From NCBI GenBank assembly GCA_013697395.1, contig JACCWY010000196.1, positions 1 through 6,688 of the forward strand: a stretch of DNA of 6,688 nucleotides. Reading direction: 5' to 3'. This document shows, piece after piece, positions 4,767-6,688 of the stretch. Each line of letters opens with the position of its first letter. Positions within the stretch are counted from its first letter, which is position 1. The notes under the pieces were generated by a model. The model made no database searches, was not told the origin of the DNA, and saw nothing but the letters and a program-made list of their open reading frames with translations. This stretch comes from Chloroflexota bacterium. Lineage in GTDB: Bacteria; Chloroflexota; Limnocylindria; QHBO01. The position numbers and the translations under genes are program-made.

Positions 4767-5160
4767 TCAGGACCGCCCACGCCAGGGGCGCTTGCCTGCC
4801 AGGACACCTGGAAACTCGATCCAGCGTTCGGGCTGGTCGAGCCAGAGCGCCAGGTGCTGAGCGAACCGCGGTCCGGCCAGCCGCAAGGTCGGCTCGGCAT
4901 CGGCAAGAAGTGGCTTGAGCCGTTCCGCGGCGAACACACGGATCCCGTCGCTCGACGTACCGCTTGCCCGGAGGCTGAGGCCGGAACTTGGCGGTTAGGT
5001 CGCCGATCACCACGCTGCAGCGCCGACTGGCGAAATAGTCAAGGATCAGCATGCCGCCGTGCGCGCGGGTGGCGAGCTCGCGTCGCAGCCTTGGCTCCAC
5101 GCCGATGCTGATCTCCGAGCGCGGCACCACTCGATTCTGCAGGACGTCCATCGGGCCCAT
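4767..5160 (-). pseudogene. Conserved-looking hypothetical protein with a one-base frameshift
   Basis: Two frames together make a coherent protein of about 130 residues. From ATG 5160 (or ATG 5151) the first reads MGPMDVLQNRVVPRSEISIG, VEPRLRRELATRAHGG, then MLILDYFASRRCSVVIGDLTA. The signal then moves to the next frame, which gives DGIRVFAAERLKPLLADAEP, TLRLAGPRFAQHLALWLDQP and ERWIEFPGVLAGKRPWRGRS before TGA at 4767-4769. The switch needs removal of one base somewhere in about 4945-4985, and the exact place is unclear. I do not recognise a named family. The central LDYFASRRC-VVIGDLT block looks like a buried, conserved core. There are no membrane segments. It lies between an FAD oxidoreductase (125 bp upstream) and the truncated aldehyde dehydrogenase, all on the same strand, so a former operon is plausible. 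No strong ribosome binding site decides between the starts. Confidence 0.6.
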
Positions 5161-5285
5161 AGCATCCCACACCGGCCGAAATCGCCGCAGAGCATGGCGT
5201 GCTCAGGCACCGGGCTGGACCCGCGCCTGCACGTGGTCGGCAATGGCCGCGAGGATGGCCACCGTGGCCCGCATCGGCCCGGCGG
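5161..5285 (-). other. Short gap between FAD oxidoreductase and hypothetical gene
   Basis: The 125 bases after the oxidoreductase stop contain a 20-codon minus-strand frame (MRATVAILAAIADHVQARVQ) of doubtful meaning. There is no terminator-like hairpin with a T-run and no clear promoter. Read-through transcription into the next gene is therefore possible. Confidence 0.3.
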
Positions 5286-6688
5286 TCAGCGCAGCACCCC
5301 GCGGAGCGCCGAGCGTGCCGCCCGCCAGCCGCAGATCCCGTGCACCCCTCCGCCCGGTGGGGTCGACGACGAGCAGATGAAGAGGCCCGGATCGGGCGTC
5401 GAATACGGGTCCAGCCGGACGGCCGGGCGGGTGAAGAACTGGGTCAGCGACTGAAGCCCGCCGTTGATGTCGCCGCCGACGTAGTTCGGGTTGTACGTCT
5501 CGAGCTCGTGCGCTCCCATGGCGTGCACCTGCAGGATGCGCTCGCGGAAGCCCGGGGCAAAGCGTTCGACCTGGGCCAGGGTCGGCTCGGTCATGTCCGC
5601 CGGGGAGCCGTTCGGCACGTGGCAGTAGGCCCAGACCGTGTGCTTGCCCTCCGGCGCGCGGGAGGCGTCGAAGCGCGACTGCTGGGCGAGCAGCACGAAC
5701 GGCCGCTCCGGCACCCGGCCGCGGCTCACCGCGCGCTCGCTCGCCACGATCTCCTCGAAACGACCGCCGAGGTGCACCGTGCCCGCCTCGCCGACCCGTG
5801 GGTTGCGCCAGGGGATCGGCCCGTCGAGGGCGATGTCGAGCTTGAAGCTGCCCGGACCGTACCGATACCGACGCAGCTGCGCCGCATACGCTCCGCGGAG
5901 CCGATCGCCGGCGATCGCCAGCACCTGGCGAGGGGTCAGGTCGAAGAGGATGGCCCGATGCGGCGGCAGCTCCTTCAGCCTGCGAATCTCGAGGCCCGTG
6001 CGGATCTCGCCGCCAAGCTGGGCGAGGTGTGCGGCCAGGGCGTCGGGGATTGCCTGGCTGCCGCCGGCCGGCATCGGCCAGCCGACGGCGTGAGCGCTGG
6101 CCAGGAGCGAGACGCCGAAGGCACCGCTGGCCAGGGCGTCGAGGGGGAGCATCGAGTGCGCGCTGGCGCCGGCGAGCAGTGCCCGGGCGGCGTCGGTTCG
6201 GAAGCGGCGGGCCAGCAGCCGGGCCGGCTCGATCGAGCGCCAGCCGAGGCGCAGCGCCACGCCGGGGTGGCGCAGGCCGGCGAGCGGGTCGATGGGGCCG
6301 AGGAATCGGCGGGTGATGACCTCCCAATCGCGGGCCATCGGGCCGAGCAACCGGGCGTAGGCACGCCCGTCTCGGCCCAGCGTCGAGGCGGTCGTGTCGA
6401 GGTCGCGCAGCACGAAGGCCGCTGCGCCATCGTCGAGCGGGTGCGCCAGCTGGACGGGCGGCTCGATCCAGGCGAGGCCGTGGCGCTCGAGCCGGAGCTC
6501 GCCGAAGACGGGCGACGCGCGGCCGAGCGGATGGATGGCGCTGCAGACGTCGTGGCGGAAGCCGGGGAGCGTCAGCTCAGCAGTCCTGCTGCCACCGCCG
6601 ATCGTCGAGCGCGCCTCGACGACCAGCACGGAGCGCCCTGCCCGAGAGAGGGTGATCGCCGCGGCGAGGCCGTTGGGACCGGCGCCGA
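5286..6688 (-). CDS. FAD-dependent phytoene desaturase/PYROXD2-like oxidoreductase (start beyond right edge)
   Basis: This is a nearly complete flavoprotein amine oxidase-fold enzyme of the phytoene dehydrogenase/PYROXD2 group (COG1233 type). The 466 visible residues open with GAGPNGLAAAITLSRAGRSV followed by LVVEA, the FAD-binding Rossmann motif with its ribose-binding glutamate (residue 24), so only a handful of N-terminal residues are missing. Next comes GGGSRTAELTLPGFRHDVCS, the usual second segment of the group. The C-terminus has STPDPGLFICSSSTPPGGGV followed by HGICG, the signature that closes the FAD site, and ends 12 residues later at TGA 5286-5288. The frame is unbroken, unlike both downstream neighbours. 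The substrate cannot be deduced: carotenoid desaturation is possible, but no crtB or other carotenoid gene is visible, and many members with this C-terminal signature are uncharacterised. It is probably first of the same-strand set with the hypothetical and aldehyde dehydrogenase genes. Confidence 0.9.
   Translation of the reverse strand, partial: GAGPNGLAAAITLSRAGRSVLVVEARSTIGGGSRTAELTLPGFRHDVCSAIHPLGRASPVFGELRLERHGLAWIEPPVQLAHPLDDGAAAFVLRDLDTTASTLGRDGRAYARLLGPMARDWEVITRRFLGPIDPLAGLRHPGVALRLGWRSIEPARLLARRFRTDAARALLAGASAHSMLPLDALASGAFGVSLLASAHAVGWPMPAGGSQAIPDALAAHLAQLGGEIRTGLEIRRLKELPPHRAILFDLTPRQVLAIAGDRLRGAYAAQLRRYRYGPGSFKLDIALDGPIPWRNPRVGEAGTVHLGGRFEEIVASERAVSRGRVPERPFVLLAQQSRFDASRAPEGKHTVWAYCHVPNGSPADMTEPTLAQVERFAPGFRERILQVHAMGAHELETYNPNYVGGDINGGLQSLTQFFTRPAVRLDPYSTPDPGLFICSSSTPPGGGVHGICGWRAARSALRGVLR

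Noticed and set aside
5203..6327. Long 374-codon minus-strand frame inside the FAD oxidoreductase gene
   Set aside because: It is a proline-, arginine- and alanine-rich shadow of the real frame, which carries the Rossmann and C-terminal FAD motifs.

Overview
The window is GC-rich bacterial DNA whose protein-like segments resemble those of soil or freshwater Actinomycetota or Chloroflexota. The organism cannot be named from 6.7 kb. It holds metabolic genes at both ends and an accessory-looking, locally lower-GC stretch in the middle (about 1.1-3.5 kb).

Left part (1-1082). The N-terminal 53 codons of an NAD-dependent formate dehydrogenase run off the left edge on the minus strand. Behind it is a debris zone on the plus strand: an unidentified C-terminal-looking piece (to 407) and the first about 33 codons of an FAD/NAD(P) Rossmann protein (442-540) that stops abruptly. 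Next comes an Mth938-domain gene on the minus strand, complete except for a one-base frameshift, and immediately upstream of it a tRNA-Gln(CUG) with an encoded CCA.

Middle part (1083-3765). Three copies of the 11-mer TCAGGTGCCCA precede an intact 241-aa protein with an acidic N-terminus and a C-terminal helix-turn-helix. An intrinsic-type hairpin follows that gene. Next is an unrecognised gene (2200-2732) that reads as about 177 aa only if one missing base near 2554-2559 is restored. It converges on, and overlaps by 12 bp, an intact 248-aa protein with a C-terminal GIY-YIG nuclease-like module. The helix-turn-helix gene and the GIY-YIG gene both have a TANNNT box 6-7 nt before the start codon and no clear ribosome binding site, which fits leaderless transcription. 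This trio is the best candidate for an undescribed module, but its function cannot be read from the sequence.

Right part (3766-6688), all minus strand. An N-terminally truncated and frameshifted aldehyde dehydrogenase of succinate-semialdehyde-dehydrogenase type is preceded by a frameshifted conserved-looking hypothetical gene. Upstream of that is a nearly complete FAD-dependent phytoene-desaturase/PYROXD2-like oxidoreductase that leaves the right edge.

At least four genes carry single-base frameshifts, while three others totalling about 955 codons are clean. Either the assembly contains indel errors or parts of the locus are decaying. Reads would decide between these.
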